The notes beneath the pieces were generated by a model. That model had not been told where the DNA came from. It ran no database searches and saw only the letters and a program-made list of their open reading frames with translations. Shown here in pieces: positions 25,473-34,486 of a DNA stretch of 64,000 nt. The translations under genes and the position numbers were made by a program. How positions within the stretch are numbered: position 1 is the stretch's first letter; each line of letters begins with the position of its first letter. The DNA comes from DATGLG01 sp035294245 (lineage in GTDB: Bacteria > Pseudomonadota > Alphaproteobacteria > JACZXZ01), in the NCBI GenBank assembly GCA_035294245.1, contig DATGLG010000068.1, positions 124,001 through 188,000 on the forward strand, written 5' to 3'.

Positions 25473-26720
25473 ATGACCAAGGCGGGTGCTTATTTCGATT
25501 CCCTCGAGATCCGCGAGCCGGCGGCGCGGGAGCGCGAGCAATTCGCGGCGCTGCGCGAGATCGCGGCGCTGGCCAAGGCGAAGGCGCCGGGCTGGGCCCG
25601 CATCCTCGACGGTGTCGATCCGGCGGGCCTCGGCGATCGCGCGGCGCTCGCGGCCCTCCCCGTCACGCGCAAATCCGGGCTTGTCTCGCTCCAGGCTGCG
25701 GCGATGCCCTTCGGCGGCCTGATCACGAGCGACGCCGGCGCGCTTGCGCGCATCTATGTCTCCCCGGGGCCGATCTACGACCCAGAGGGGCGTCGGCCCG
25801 ATTACTGGCGCATGGCGCGCGCCCTCTTCGCCGCGGGCTTCCGCGCCGGCGAGGTGATCCACAACAGCTTCTCCTATCACCTGACCCCGGCGGGCATGAT
25901 GTTCGAGACGGGTGCCGCCGCCCTCGGCTGCGCCGTGATTCCGGGCGGCGTGGGCCAGACGGAGCTGCAAGCGCGCACCATCGCCGCATTGCGGCCCGCA
26001 GGCTATGTGGGAACGCCCTCCTTCCTCAAGCTCCTCCTCGACAAGGGCCGCGAGCTCGGCCTCGATCTCGGCGCGCTGCGGCACGCCCTGGTCTCCGCCG
26101 AGGCGCTGCCGCCCAGCCTGCGCGCCGAGCTCGAAGGCCACGGCCTCGGCGTGCTGCAATGCTACGGCACGGCGGATCTCGGCCTCGTCGCCTATGAGTC
26201 CGAGGCGAAGGAGGGGATGATCGTCGACGAGGGCGTCATTCTCGAGCTGGTGCGCCCCGGCACCGGCGACCTGGTCCCCGAGGGCGAGGTCGGCGAGGTC
26301 GTGGTGACGGCGCTCAACCCCGATTACCCGCTGATCCGCTTCGGCACCGGCGATCTCTCCGCCGCGCTGCCGGGCCCGAGCCCCTGCGGCCGCACCAATC
26401 TGCGCATCCGCGGCTGGATGGGCCGCGCCGACCAGACGGCCAAGCTGCGCGGCATGTTCGTGCATCCGGGGCAGGTCGCCGCCGTCATCAAGCGCCATCC
26501 CGCGATCGTCAAGGCGCGGCTCGTCATCGACAGCCGCGAGCACCAGGACCTGGCGGTGCTCCGCTGCGAGGTTCGGGATGACGCCGCGGCAGGCCTCGCC
26601 GGCGAGATCGCCCACTCGTTTCACGAGGTCTGCAAGCTGCGCGGCGAGGTCGAGCTGGTGCCGCCGGGAACCCTCCCCAATGACGGCAAGGTGATCGACG
26701 ATATCCGGACATACGAATGA
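25473..26720 (+). CDS. Phenylacetate-CoA ligase-like AMP-binding enzyme
   Basis: This 415-residue ANL-superfamily enzyme of PaaK size would form a CoA thioester of an aryl or related acid. 'AGEVIHNSFSYHLTPAGMMF' and 'YVGTPSFLKLLLDKG' match PaaK-type ligases. 'LQCYGTADLGLVAYES' is the A5 region and 'LIRFGTGDLSA' the A7 region. 'GRADQTAKLRGMFVHPGQV' is a hinge and 'LPNDGKVIDDIRTYE' at the end has the A10-type Lys. The first ATP motif is less canonical ('IYVSPGPIYDPEG'), as in many PaaK homologues. It closes the cluster opened by the other ligase, and the two ligases probably act on related or successive substrates. Confidence 0.82.
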   Translation: MTKAGAYFDSLEIREPAAREREQFAALREIAALAKAKAPGWARILDGVDPAGLGDRAALAALPVTRKSGLVSLQAAAMPFGGLITSDAGALARIYVSPGPIYDPEGRRPDYWRMARALFAAGFRAGEVIHNSFSYHLTPAGMMFETGAAALGCAVIPGGVGQTELQARTIAALRPAGYVGTPSFLKLLLDKGRELGLDLGALRHALVSAEALPPSLRAELEGHGLGVLQCYGTADLGLVAYESEAKEGMIVDEGVILELVRPGTGDLVPEGEVGEVVVTALNPDYPLIRFGTGDLSAALPGPSPCGRTNLRIRGWMGRADQTAKLRGMFVHPGQVAAVIKRHPAIVKARLVIDSREHQDLAVLRCEVRDDAAAGLAGEIAHSFHEVCKLRGEVELVPPGTLPNDGKVIDDIRTYE

Positions 26721-26813
26721 GCGGTACCGCGGCACCTTGAGGCTTCCGCCGCTTCCCGTTCCGTGGCATATGAGGGCGCGCAAATCCAAGAAACCGGGTG
26801 GAGGGGACGACAC

Positions 26814-27839
26814 ATGACCAAGCTCAGCCGGCGGCGATTTCTCGGCACGGCCGCCGCCATTGGCGGCGGCTCGTTCGCCGCGCTCAACATCCTGACGCGG
26901 CCTGCGGACGCCGCCGAGTTCACCTATAAATATGCGAACAATCTGCCGCTCACCCACCCGATGAATCTGCGGGCTCAGGCCGCCGTGGCGAAGATCAAGG
27001 AGGAGTCCGGCGGGCGTCTCGAGGTGCAGATTTTCCCCAACAACCAGCTCGGCGGCGACACGGACATGCTCTCCCAGGTCCGCTCCGGCGCCATCGAGTT
27101 CTTCACCCTCTCCGGCCTCATCCTCGCCACGCTTGTGCCGGTCGCCTCGATCAACGGCATCGGCTTCGCCTTCAAGGACTACGACCAGGTCTGGGCCGCC
27201 ATGGATGGCGCGCTCGGCGCCCATATCCGCGGCGCCATTGACAAGGCCAATCTCGTCGCCCTCGAGAAGATCTGGGACAACGGCTATCGCGAGATCACCT
27301 CGAGCACGCATCCGATCAATACCCCCAACGACCTCAAGGGCTTCAAGATCCGCGTGCCGGTGAGCCCGCTCTGGACCTCGATGTTCAAGGCCTTCGACGC
27401 CTCGCCGGCCAGCATCAATTTCAGCGAGGTCTATTCCGCCCTCCAGACCCACGTGGTCGAGGGCCAGGAGAACCCGCTCGCCATCATCCAGACGGCCAAG
27501 CTCTACGAGGTGCAGAAATACTGCTCCCTCACCAATCACATGTGGGACGGCTTCTGGTTCCTCGCCAACAAGCTGGCCTGGACCAAGCTGCCCGCCAATC
27601 TGCGCGAGATCGCCGCGAAGAATTTCAACGCGGCGGCCCTCGGCGAGCGCGCCGACGTGAAGAAGCTCAACGATTCGCTGCAGGGCGAGCTCAAGTCCAA
27701 GGGCATGGTCTTCAATGCGCCGGACGCCGAGCCCTTCCGCGCCGCCCTGCGCAAGGCCGGCTTCTACAAGGAATGGAAGGGCAAATACGGCGACGAGGCT
27801 TGGGGACTCCTCGAGAAATATGTCGGCCAGCTCGCGTGA
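26814..27839 (+). CDS. TRAP transporter solute-binding protein (DctP family)
   Basis: This 341-residue periplasmic receptor has a Tat-type signal, 'LSRRRFLGTAAAIGGG', and cleavage near 'ADAAEF'. 'FPNNQLGGDTDMLSQVRSG' is the DctP family block, and the carboxylate-binding Arg is probably in 'KGFKIRVPVSPLW'. ATG 26814 is chosen because the twin-Arg signal follows directly. It works with the fused DctQM membrane protein encoded 165 bases downstream. TRAP importers use a Na+ or H+ gradient to import organic acids. This ligand is not identifiable. Confidence 0.9.
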   Translation: MTKLSRRRFLGTAAAIGGGSFAALNILTRPADAAEFTYKYANNLPLTHPMNLRAQAAVAKIKEESGGRLEVQIFPNNQLGGDTDMLSQVRSGAIEFFTLSGLILATLVPVASINGIGFAFKDYDQVWAAMDGALGAHIRGAIDKANLVALEKIWDNGYREITSSTHPINTPNDLKGFKIRVPVSPLWTSMFKAFDASPASINFSEVYSALQTHVVEGQENPLAIIQTAKLYEVQKYCSLTNHMWDGFWFLANKLAWTKLPANLREIAAKNFNAAALGERADVKKLNDSLQGELKSKGMVFNAPDAEPFRAALRKAGFYKEWKGKYGDEAWGLLEKYVGQLA

Positions 27840-27862
27840 CAGAGCGGGGAGGCCGCCGCTGA

Positions 27863-27967
27863 CGGCCGTCATTGCGAGGAACGCACGCGCAGCGTGCGGG
27901 ACGAAGCAATCCAGGGATTCGAGAGGCTGGATTGCGTCGCTCCCTTCGGGAGCTCGCAATGACGGGC
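27863..27967 (+). repeat. Dispersed palindromic repeat between TRAP genes
   Basis: It begins GTCATTGCGAGGAACGCACG and ends GGGAGCTCGCAATGACGGG, so the ends are inverted copies of GTCATTGCGAG. Inside are short hairpins such as CGCACGC-GCA-GCGTGCG. It is related to 308-387 and 1243-1315 and is the only content of the gap between the dctP-like and dctQM-like genes. Confidence 0.65.
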
Positions 27968-28004
27968 AGGAGAAAGCGCCCGACGTCGTTTTCGCGGTCG
28001 CACG

Positions 28005-29900
28005 ATGACCGCGGAGCGGACCGCGCGTGGCGACGTCACGGCCTTCGCGGCCGAAGCGGCGGGCGAAGCCCCGGCGGCGCTGCATTTCCCCCGCCTCGAC
28101 CGCGCTCTTGCCTGGCTGACGGAGATCCCCGCCGCCGTTCTCGTCATCGTGGAGACGGTGGTACTCTTCGCGGGCGTCGTCTCGCGCTACGTCTTCGACC
28201 GGCCGCTCACCTGGTCCGACGAGCTCGCGGCGATCCTCTTTCTCTGGCTCGCCATGCTCGGCGCCGTGATCGCGCTGCGCCGCGACGGCCATATGCGGCT
28301 CACCGCCGTCGTCGCGGTCGCCTCTCCGGCCTGGCGGCGCTGGTGGGAGACGGTCGCCGCCATGGTGGTGGCCGTCTTCGTCCTCGAGATCGTCCTCCCC
28401 GCCGAAGCCTATTTCGAGGGTCAATGGGCGATCACCACGCCCGCGCTCGAGATCCATGACGGCTATCGCGTGGCGGCGATCGGCGTCGCGGCCTTGCTGA
28501 TGCTGGTGATCGCCGTGTTGCGCCTGATCGAGCGCTCGAGCTGGCGCCACGCCCTCGGCGCCATCGTCGTGGTCCTCGCCATCGCCGCCCTGCTCCGCCT
28601 GGCGCAGCCGCTCCTCCTAGCGCTCGGTAATTTCGATCTTCTCATCTTCTTCGTCGTCATGGTCGCCGCCTGCGTCGCCATCGCCGTGCCCATCGCCTTC
28701 GCGTTCGGCGTCGCCACCCTCTCCTATTTGGCCCTCGCGACCCATGTGCCCCTCACCATCGTGGTTAGCCGCATGGACGAGGGCATGTCGAATCTGGTGC
28801 TGCTCTCGGTGCCGCTCTTCGTCTTCCTGGGGCTCCTCATCGAGATGACGGGCCTTGCGCGCGCCCTCGTCGATTTCCTCGCCGCCCTCCTCGGCCATGT
28901 GCGCGGCGGGCTCTCCTACGTGCTGCTCGGCGCCATGTATCTCGTCTCCGGCATCTCCGGCTCCAAGGCTGCCGACATGGCGGCGATCGCTCCCGTGCTC
29001 TTCCCGGAGATGAAGCGCCGGGGTGCGGCACCCGGCGAGCTCGTGGCCCTGCTCTCCTCGTCAGGGGCCATGTCGGAGACGATCCCACCGAGCCTCGTCC
29101 TCATCACCATCGGCTCGGTGACCGGCGTCTCCATCGCGGCGCTCTTCGCCGGCGGGCTGGTCCCCGCGGCGGTGGGCGCCCTCGCGCTTGTCGTCGTCTG
29201 CTTCTTTCGCTCGCGCAAGGAGGATCTGAGCCATGTCCGCCGCGCGCGCGGCGGCGAGGTGCTGCGCGCCTTCATCGTCGCCCTGCCGGCCCTGATCCTT
29301 CCCTTCGTCATCCGCGCCGCGGTGGTGGAGGGTGTGGCGACGGCGACGGAGGTCTCGACCGTCGGCGTGGTCTACACCTTCGTCGTCGGGCTCTGCGTCT
29401 ATCGCCAATTCGATTGGCGCCGGCTCTATCCGATCCTCATCGAGACCGCCTCGCTCTCGGGGGCCATCCTCCTCATCATCGGCACGGCGACGGCGATGGC
29501 CTGGGCGCTGACCCAATCCGGCTTCTCCCACCAGCTCGTCGCCACCATGGCGGGCGCCCCCGGCGGCAAGGCGGGCTTCCTCGCCGTCTCCATCCTTGTC
29601 TTCGTCGTGCTCGGCAGCGTGCTCGAGGGCATTCCCGCCATCGTGCTCTTCGGCCCGCTCCTCTTTCCCGTGGCGCGCGCCATCGGCGTGCACGAGGTGC
29701 ATTACGCCATGGTCGTGATCCTCGCCATGGGCCTCGGCCTCTTCGCGCCGCCCTTCGGCGTCGGCTTCTACGCGGCTTGCGTCATCGGCCGCGTCTCCCC
29801 CGACGACTCCATGCGCCGCGTCTGGCCCTATCTCGGGGCATTGTTCCTCGCCCTCGTCATCGTCGCCGCAGCACCCTGGCTGTCGATCGGGTTCTTGTGA
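28005..29900 (+). CDS. Fused TRAP transporter membrane protein (DctQ-DctM)
   Basis: This 631-residue protein joins both membrane subunits. Residues about 35-205 are the small DctQ part with four helices ('VVLFAGVVSRYVFDRPLTWS', 'LAMLGAVIALRRDGHMRL'). Residues about 210-631 are the large DctM channel, with 'GMSNLVLLSVPLFVFLGLLI', 'GSKAADMAAIAPVLFPEMKR' and 'SSSGAMSETIPPSLVLITIG'. Fusion is known in part of the TRAP family. It pairs with the binding protein upstream. The downstream LysR gene is convergent. Confidence 0.9.
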   Translation: MTAERTARGDVTAFAAEAAGEAPAALHFPRLDRALAWLTEIPAAVLVIVETVVLFAGVVSRYVFDRPLTWSDELAAILFLWLAMLGAVIALRRDGHMRLTAVVAVASPAWRRWWETVAAMVVAVFVLEIVLPAEAYFEGQWAITTPALEIHDGYRVAAIGVAALLMLVIAVLRLIERSSWRHALGAIVVVLAIAALLRLAQPLLLALGNFDLLIFFVVMVAACVAIAVPIAFAFGVATLSYLALATHVPLTIVVSRMDEGMSNLVLLSVPLFVFLGLLIEMTGLARALVDFLAALLGHVRGGLSYVLLGAMYLVSGISGSKAADMAAIAPVLFPEMKRRGAAPGELVALLSSSGAMSETIPPSLVLITIGSVTGVSIAALFAGGLVPAAVGALALVVVCFFRSRKEDLSHVRRARGGEVLRAFIVALPALILPFVIRAAVVEGVATATEVSTVGVVYTFVVGLCVYRQFDWRRLYPILIETASLSGAILLIIGTATAMAWALTQSGFSHQLVATMAGAPGGKAGFLAVSILVFVVLGSVLEGIPAIVLFGPLLFPVARAIGVHEVHYAMVVILAMGLGLFAPPFGVGFYAACVIGRVSPDDSMRRVWPYLGALFLALVIVAAAPWLSIGFL

Positions 29901-29928
29901 GGGGGCTCTACACGCCCGATTTCTCGGC

Positions 29929-30837
29929 TCAATTGCGCTCCTCCGGGCGGATGACGGGCAAGCCGCGGAACGCCTCCGCGGCGTAGTCGAGGAAGGCCTG
30001 CACCTTCGGCGCTCTTTGGCTGCGACTCTGGGTGACGAGCTGCACCGGCAAGGGCGGCGGCTCGAAATCCCGCAACAGGCGCACCAGCGTTCCCGCCGCG
30101 AGATCGTCCGCGACCTGATAGGAGAGGACGCGCGCGATGCCCCGTCCCGCCCGCGCGGCGACGAGCTGCGCCTCGATCTCGTTGACGAGGAGCCGCGGCG
30201 CCAATCGCACCAAGGAACCACGCGGCGACGGGCCGAAGCGCCATTCCAGCAGCCCCGAGCGCGAGGTCCCGAAGATGATGTCGTGACGGACGAGCTCCGA
30301 CGGTGCCCGCGGGATGCCGCGCCGCGCGAGATAGGCGGGACTGGCGACAGTGACGCGGCGGACGGAGCCCACCCGCCGCACCACGAGGGCGGAATCCGAG
30401 AGCGGCCCGATCCGCACCGCCACGTCGAGCCCTTCCTCGATGAGGTCGAGATTGCGGTCATTGAGCACGAGCTCGACCTGCATCTCGGGAAAGGCGTCGA
30501 GGAATCCGGTCACCACGGGCGCCACATGGCGGCGGCCGAACTGCACCGGCGCCGTCACCCGCAACAGGCCCCGCAGCGGCGCGCTGGCGACGCCCGTCAC
30601 CGCGATGTCGTAATCGGTCAGGAGGGCCCTCGCCCGCTCCGCCAGGCTGCGACCCGCTTCCGTGGGCGACAGGCGCCGCGTCGTGCGCTCGACGAGGCGC
30701 AGGCCGATGCGGGCCTCGAGGGCCGCGAGAGCGCGGGTCACCGCCGGCGGCGAGCGGCGCAGGCGACGGGCCGCGCCGGCGAGGCTCCCCGCGTCGATGA
30801 TCGCGACGAAAATCGCCAGCTCGTCGAGGCGATCCAT
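29929..30837 (-). CDS. LysR-family transcriptional regulator
   Basis: This 302-residue protein has a winged helix-turn-helix at residues 1-60 ('FVAIIDAGSLAGAARRLRRS', 'PPAVTRALAALE') and a periplasmic-binding-like effector domain from about 90. It is of the type often called LysR/CrgA-like. It is transcribed divergently from a GST gene with a 96-bp shared promoter region, so it very likely controls the GST/flavin-oxidase unit. The inducer is unknown. Confidence 0.9.
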   Translation of the reverse strand: MDRLDELAIFVAIIDAGSLAGAARRLRRSPPAVTRALAALEARIGLRLVERTTRRLSPTEAGRSLAERARALLTDYDIAVTGVASAPLRGLLRVTAPVQFGRRHVAPVVTGFLDAFPEMQVELVLNDRNLDLIEEGLDVAVRIGPLSDSALVVRRVGSVRRVTVASPAYLARRGIPRAPSELVRHDIIFGTSRSGLLEWRFGPSPRGSLVRLAPRLLVNEIEAQLVAARAGRGIARVLSYQVADDLAAGTLVRLLRDFEPPPLPVQLVTQSRSQRAPKVQAFLDYAAEAFRGLPVIRPEERN

Positions 30838-30933
30838 GATTATTCCAATTCTCGAAATTCTGACTTTCCATTTTGCCGAGTTCTCATTGGATTTGGCAAC
30901 GATAACATAGCCGCCTCGCTTTCAGGAGGCCCC
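30838..30933. promoter_or_regulatory. Divergent promoter region between LysR and GST genes
   Basis: This is an A/T-rich 96-bp interval. A near inverted repeat, ATTCCAAT (30842-30849) and ATTGGATT (30886-30893), could be part of a LysR operator. AGGAGG-like bases precede the GST start. Confidence 0.4.
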
Positions 30934-31560
30934 ATGACCACTCCCGATATCACGCTCCACGGCACCCCGCTCTCCGGCCATACCCACCGGGTCGAGCTGC
31001 TCCTGCTGATGCTCGGCCTGCCCTACCGGCTCGTGCCGGCGCCCGCCGAGGTGAGGCGCAGCGAGGCGTTCCGGCGCCGGCTCAATCCCCTGGGCCAGAT
31101 CCCTGTCCTGGAGGATGGCGAGCTGGTGCTCGCCGATAGCAACGCCATCCTGGTCTACCTCGCGAAGCGTTACGCGCCCGGAGGCCCCTGGCTACCCGAG
31201 GAGCCCGTTGCGGCGTCCCGGGTTCAGCGCTGGCTCTCGATCGCCGCGGGCGAGGTGATGTACGGGCCGGCGACGGCGCGCATGGTGGCGCAATGGGGAA
31301 TGGAGGGCGATCCCGCGCGGGCGGCCGTGATCGCCGAGCGGTTTCTGCGCTTCATGGAGGCGCATCTCGCCGAGCGCCGCTATCTGGCGGCCGAGTATCC
31401 GACGATCGCCGACCTCGCCTGCTATTCCTACGTCGCCCATGCGCCCGAGGGCGGCATCGCTCTCGACCCCTATCCCGCCGTGCAGGCCTGGCTGCGCCGC
31501 ATCGAGGCGCTGCCCAAATTCAAGGCGATGCCGGCGTCCCCAATACCGCAAAAGAGCTGA
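30934..31560 (+). CDS. Glutathione S-transferase family protein
   Basis: This 208-residue protein has an N-terminal thioredoxin-like domain ('LHGTPLSGHTHRVELLLLML'), with Ser at the catalytic position in 'PLSGHTHR'. The glutathione-binding block is 'GQIPVLEDGELVLADSNAIL', and a helical C-terminal domain contains 'PTIADLACYSYV'. CAGGAGGC lies 6 bases before ATG 30934. It is encoded 7 bases upstream of a PNPOx-like oxidoreductase gene and divergent from LysR. Detoxification of an electrophile is plausible. Confidence 0.9.
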   Translation: MTTPDITLHGTPLSGHTHRVELLLLMLGLPYRLVPAPAEVRRSEAFRRRLNPLGQIPVLEDGELVLADSNAILVYLAKRYAPGGPWLPEEPVAASRVQRWLSIAAGEVMYGPATARMVAQWGMEGDPARAAVIAERFLRFMEAHLAERRYLAAEYPTIADLACYSYVAHAPEGGIALDPYPAVQAWLRRIEALPKFKAMPASPIPQKS

Positions 31561-31567
31561 GACACCG

Positions 31568-32491
31568 ATGATCCCTTCGCCCTTCCATGCAGACGAGCTC
31601 GCCGCCCAGGCGCTTGCCGGCGCTGGCGCGAGCGGCGGCGGCATCCGGAGCTTCATGCCCGACCAGCATCGCAGCTTCTTCGCGCTGCTGCCCTATCTCT
31701 TCATCGGCGCCATCGACGACGAGGGCTGGCCGATCGCGACGGCGCTGACCGGCGCGCCCGGCTTCGTCCATTCCCCGGACCCGGTGACCCTACGCATCGA
31801 GGCGCTGCCGGATCGCAGCGATCCCGCCGCGGCGGGCTTCACTCTCGGGCGCGAGATCGGCGTCCTCGGCATCGATTTCGGCACGCGGCGGCGCAATCGC
31901 GCCAATGGACGGATCGCCGCCCTGGATGCAGCCGGCCTCACCGTCGCCGTGCGGCAGAGCTTCGGCAATTGCCCGCAATACATCCAGCGCCGCGACATGC
32001 AACCGGCATCCGCCATGCCGAGCGATGCGGAATCCTTTGCCGCCTTCGACGACGAGACGCGGCGGCTGATCGCGAAGGCCGATACCTTGCTCGTCGCGAG
32101 CAAGGCGCGCCCGGAGAGCGGCGCCGCGGGAGGCGCCGATATCTCCCATCGCGGCGGCCGGCCCGGCTTCGCCCATCTCGACGGCGATGCGCTCGTCATT
32201 CCCGATTTCCGCGGCAACCGCTATTTCAACACCCTCGGCAATCTTCTCGGCGAGCCGCGCGGATCACTGCTCTTCATCGATTTCGCGCGCGGCGACCTGC
32301 TGCAATTGCAAGGAACGGTGGAAATCGACTGGAGCGGCGAGGCTGCGCGCCGCATCGAGGGCGCGGAGCGCTTGTGGCGTTTTCGTCTCGCGCGCGGCTG
32401 GCGCCGCCGCGGCGCGTTTCCCCTGCGCGGCGCCTTCATCGATTATGCGCCGACCACCGAGCGGACCGGCATTTGGCGCGCGGCGGAGTGA
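31568..32491 (+). CDS. Pyridoxamine 5'-phosphate oxidase-like FMN-binding protein
   Basis: This 307-residue split-barrel flavin-binding protein has 'HRSFFALLPYLFIGAIDDEG' early and 'QSFGNCPQYIQRRD' centrally. Later blocks are 'SHRGGRPGFAHLDGDALVIP' and 'GNRYFNTLGNLLGEPRGSLL'. These match the long PNPOx-like proteins that often join flavodoxin reductases. Here the reductase part is missing, so electrons must come from elsewhere. It is translated with the GST gene (7-base gap). Action on a reactive compound is inferred from that pairing. Confidence 0.8.
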   Translation: MIPSPFHADELAAQALAGAGASGGGIRSFMPDQHRSFFALLPYLFIGAIDDEGWPIATALTGAPGFVHSPDPVTLRIEALPDRSDPAAAGFTLGREIGVLGIDFGTRRRNRANGRIAALDAAGLTVAVRQSFGNCPQYIQRRDMQPASAMPSDAESFAAFDDETRRLIAKADTLLVASKARPESGAAGGADISHRGGRPGFAHLDGDALVIPDFRGNRYFNTLGNLLGEPRGSLLFIDFARGDLLQLQGTVEIDWSGEAARRIEGAERLWRFRLARGWRRRGAFPLRGAFIDYAPTTERTGIWRAAE

Positions 32492-32620
32492 GATCACGCT
32501 CTGCGCACCTGCTCGACCGCGCAAATGTGGCGAGACTGCCCAAATTCCACCACAAAAATGTCCCGTGACACCCCGGAGCCGATTTCATATCTAGCGCGCA
32601 GCTTCCGAGGGGGTGTCCTC

Positions 32621-33664
32621 TTGCTGCGTCTCGCCAAGCTCTGTCTGTCCGCGGCGGCGGTGGCCGCGCTTTTCGCCTGCTCGCCCGATTACTCGCCGAA
32701 CACCTATAGCAGCAGCGCCGTGCAGAAGGCCAACAAGGTCGAGCCGGGCGTCGTCATCGGCTTCCGCCAGGTCGAGATCAGCGCCAACGGCACCGTCGGC
32801 GCCGTGGCCGGCGGTGCGGCCGGTGGAATCCTCGGCGCGCAGGCCGATTCGGGCGGCATTTATTCCGCACTGGGCGGCGTCGGCGGCACGTTGGTGGGCA
32901 GCGTCGTCGGCACCACGATCGAGCACGCGACCGGCGATACCACGGGCTGGGAATACATCGTGCGCAAGCCCAATGGCGACCTGCTCTCGGTCACTCAGCG
33001 CGAGCCCGAGCCCATCCCGGTCGGACAGAAGGTCCTCGTCATCACCGGCGATCAGGCGCGCATCGTCCCCGACTACTCGGTGACGGTGAACGAGCCCGCA
33101 ACGCCCTCTACGGGAAAGAAGGCCGAGGACAACGACAAGGAAAAAGAGAAAGAGAAGAGCAAGGCCGCCGCAACCAGCGCGACGCCGCCGGCGGCGGCCG
33201 TGACCGCGCCGGCCTCGGGTGCGCAGCCGCCGTCGAGCCCGGCGCCAGGCGCCGCACCGGCGACGCCGGCCGCGACGATTCCGAAGACCGTTCCCGCGAC
33301 CCCGGCCGGGGCGCTGCCGGCCGTGACCGGCGTGCTGGGGCTTCCCAGCCCGGTCGGGACACCCCAAGCCGTTTCCCAGCCGATTCCGTTGACGCCGTCG
33401 AGCGCGGCCACGCCGGCACCCAGTGCAGCGACACCGGCCGAGACGCCCTCCGCTGCGAATCCGCCGGCCTCGAATTCGGCGCCGGCAAACGCAGCGTCTA
33501 CACCCTCGGCATCGACATCCCCGCCGTCGCCGCCGGCATCGACGCCGAGTGTGTCGGCGCCTGCGGCCTCGGCACCCGCCCCCGCCCAGGCGCCGGGCCC
33601 GGCGCCTGGGAACGCACCATCGACGCCGTCAGACCAGCAAACGACACCGGCCGCCAATCCCTAG
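32621..33664 (+). CDS. Outer-membrane lipoprotein with glycine-zipper domain and Pro/Ala-rich tail
   Basis: This protein has about 347 residues. TTG 32621 is chosen because GAGGGGGT lies 6 bases upstream and a short lipoprotein signal follows at once (lipobox 'LFAC', Cys20). Residues about 55-110 form a glycine zipper ('GTVGAVAGGAAGGILGAQAD'), as in SlyB/Pcp-like outer-membrane lipoproteins. A small beta domain follows ('GWEYIVRKPNGDLLSVTQRE'). From about residue 180 on it is low-complexity Lys/Glu then Pro/Ala/Ser. The tail could span peptidoglycan. The tail length is unusual for SlyB-like proteins, which end near residue 155. Confidence 0.75.
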   Translation: MLRLAKLCLSAAAVAALFACSPDYSPNTYSSSAVQKANKVEPGVVIGFRQVEISANGTVGAVAGGAAGGILGAQADSGGIYSALGGVGGTLVGSVVGTTIEHATGDTTGWEYIVRKPNGDLLSVTQREPEPIPVGQKVLVITGDQARIVPDYSVTVNEPATPSTGKKAEDNDKEKEKEKSKAAATSATPPAAAVTAPASGAQPPSSPAPGAAPATPAATIPKTVPATPAGALPAVTGVLGLPSPVGTPQAVSQPIPLTPSSAATPAPSAATPAETPSAANPPASNSAPANAASTPSASTSPPSPPASTPSVSAPAASAPAPAQAPGPAPGNAPSTPSDQQTTPAANP

Positions 33665-33687
33665 CCCCGGGTCGCGATACGGCGTCG

Positions 33688-34323
33688 TCACGCCGCGCTG
33701 CGACGCGCTTGCTCCTCCTTGTAGAGCGCCAACTCCTCGGCGAAGGCCTTGGCGACGCTCGGCCGCTCCTGCATGCGGCGGAAATAGGCCAGCACGGCCG
33801 GCCAGGACGAGAGATCGAGCCCGCTCGGCCGCGCCCAATTGAGCACCGTCACAAGATAGGCGTCGGCGACGGTGAAACGGTCGAGCAGAAACTCGCGGCC
33901 GTCGAGATGGGCAGCGAGATGGGCGAAGCGCGGCGGCGCCTTCTCGCGCGCGTAAGCCTTCGCTCCCTCCGGGCTCTTGCTGTCGAGCAGCGGCGTGAAG
34001 ACGCGCTTGTGCAGCTCCGAGGTGATGAAGTTCAGCCATTGCTGCAAGCGGTAGCGCGGCAATCCGCTTGCGGGCGCCAGCCCGGCCTCGGGATAGCGGT
34101 CGGCGACGTATTGCAGCACCGCCGGGTTCTCGGTGAGCAGCTCGCCCGTGTCGAGGCGCAGCACCGGGACCTGCCCCATCGGGTTGACGGCGAGGAAATC
34201 CGTGCCGTCCTCGACGCGCTTCGCTTTCAGGTCGACATAGTGGTAATCGGCGACCGCGCCGGCCTCGTAGAGCGCGATCCGCGTGGCCATCGAGCAGGCG
34301 AGCGGAGCAAAATAGAGTTCCAT
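33688..34323 (-). CDS. Glutathione S-transferase
   Basis: This 211-residue enzyme of beta-class appearance begins 'YFAPLACSMATRIALYEAG', with the Cys/Ser pair typical of bacterial beta GSTs. The GSH loop is 'GQVPVLRLDTGELLTENPAV' and a C-terminal helical domain contains 'FTVADAYLVTVLNWA'. It is divergent from a TetR regulator gene across 151 bases, so the regulator probably controls it. A hairpin CGGCGT-CGTC-ACGCCG (33680-33695) lies at its 3' end. Confidence 0.9.
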   Translation of the reverse strand: MELYFAPLACSMATRIALYEAGAVADYHYVDLKAKRVEDGTDFLAVNPMGQVPVLRLDTGELLTENPAVLQYVADRYPEAGLAPASGLPRYRLQQWLNFITSELHKRVFTPLLDSKSPEGAKAYAREKAPPRFAHLAAHLDGREFLLDRFTVADAYLVTVLNWARPSGLDLSSWPAVLAYFRRMQERPSVAKAFAEELALYKEEQARRSAA

Positions 34324-34424
34324 GGCATCCTCCTATAGAATCGTTCTTTCAAAGCGATCGGTTGAAGCGCATCCCCGTCACCGCGAGGATCAAGCGACGA
34401 CGTGGTGACAGGTTGAGTGATTGT

Positions 34425-34486
34425 TTTTTGTACCGTCTCGTATAAAATTGTCGCGGTCAAGGATTTTTTGCGGAATGGTACAAAAA
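34425..34486. promoter_or_regulatory. Candidate TetR operator (inverted repeat over the tetR start)
   Basis: TTTTTGTACC (34425-34434) and GGTACAAAAA (34477-34486) are a perfect 10-bp inverted repeat 42 bases apart. The right arm overlaps the tetR start codon at 34475-34477. A further GGTACC lies at 34489-34494. This fits autorepression and control of the divergent GST gene. Confidence 0.5.

Noticed and set aside
25395..28550. Long minus-strand open frame across the PaaK-like, dctP and dctQ region
   Set aside because: It is antisense to three genes with clear families, and its own product shows no recognisable domain.
33680..33695. Hairpin CGGCGT-CGTC-ACGCCG as a terminator for the lipoprotein and GST genes
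   Set aside because: The stem is short, lies partly inside the GST coding end and lacks a T tract, so it is only noted.
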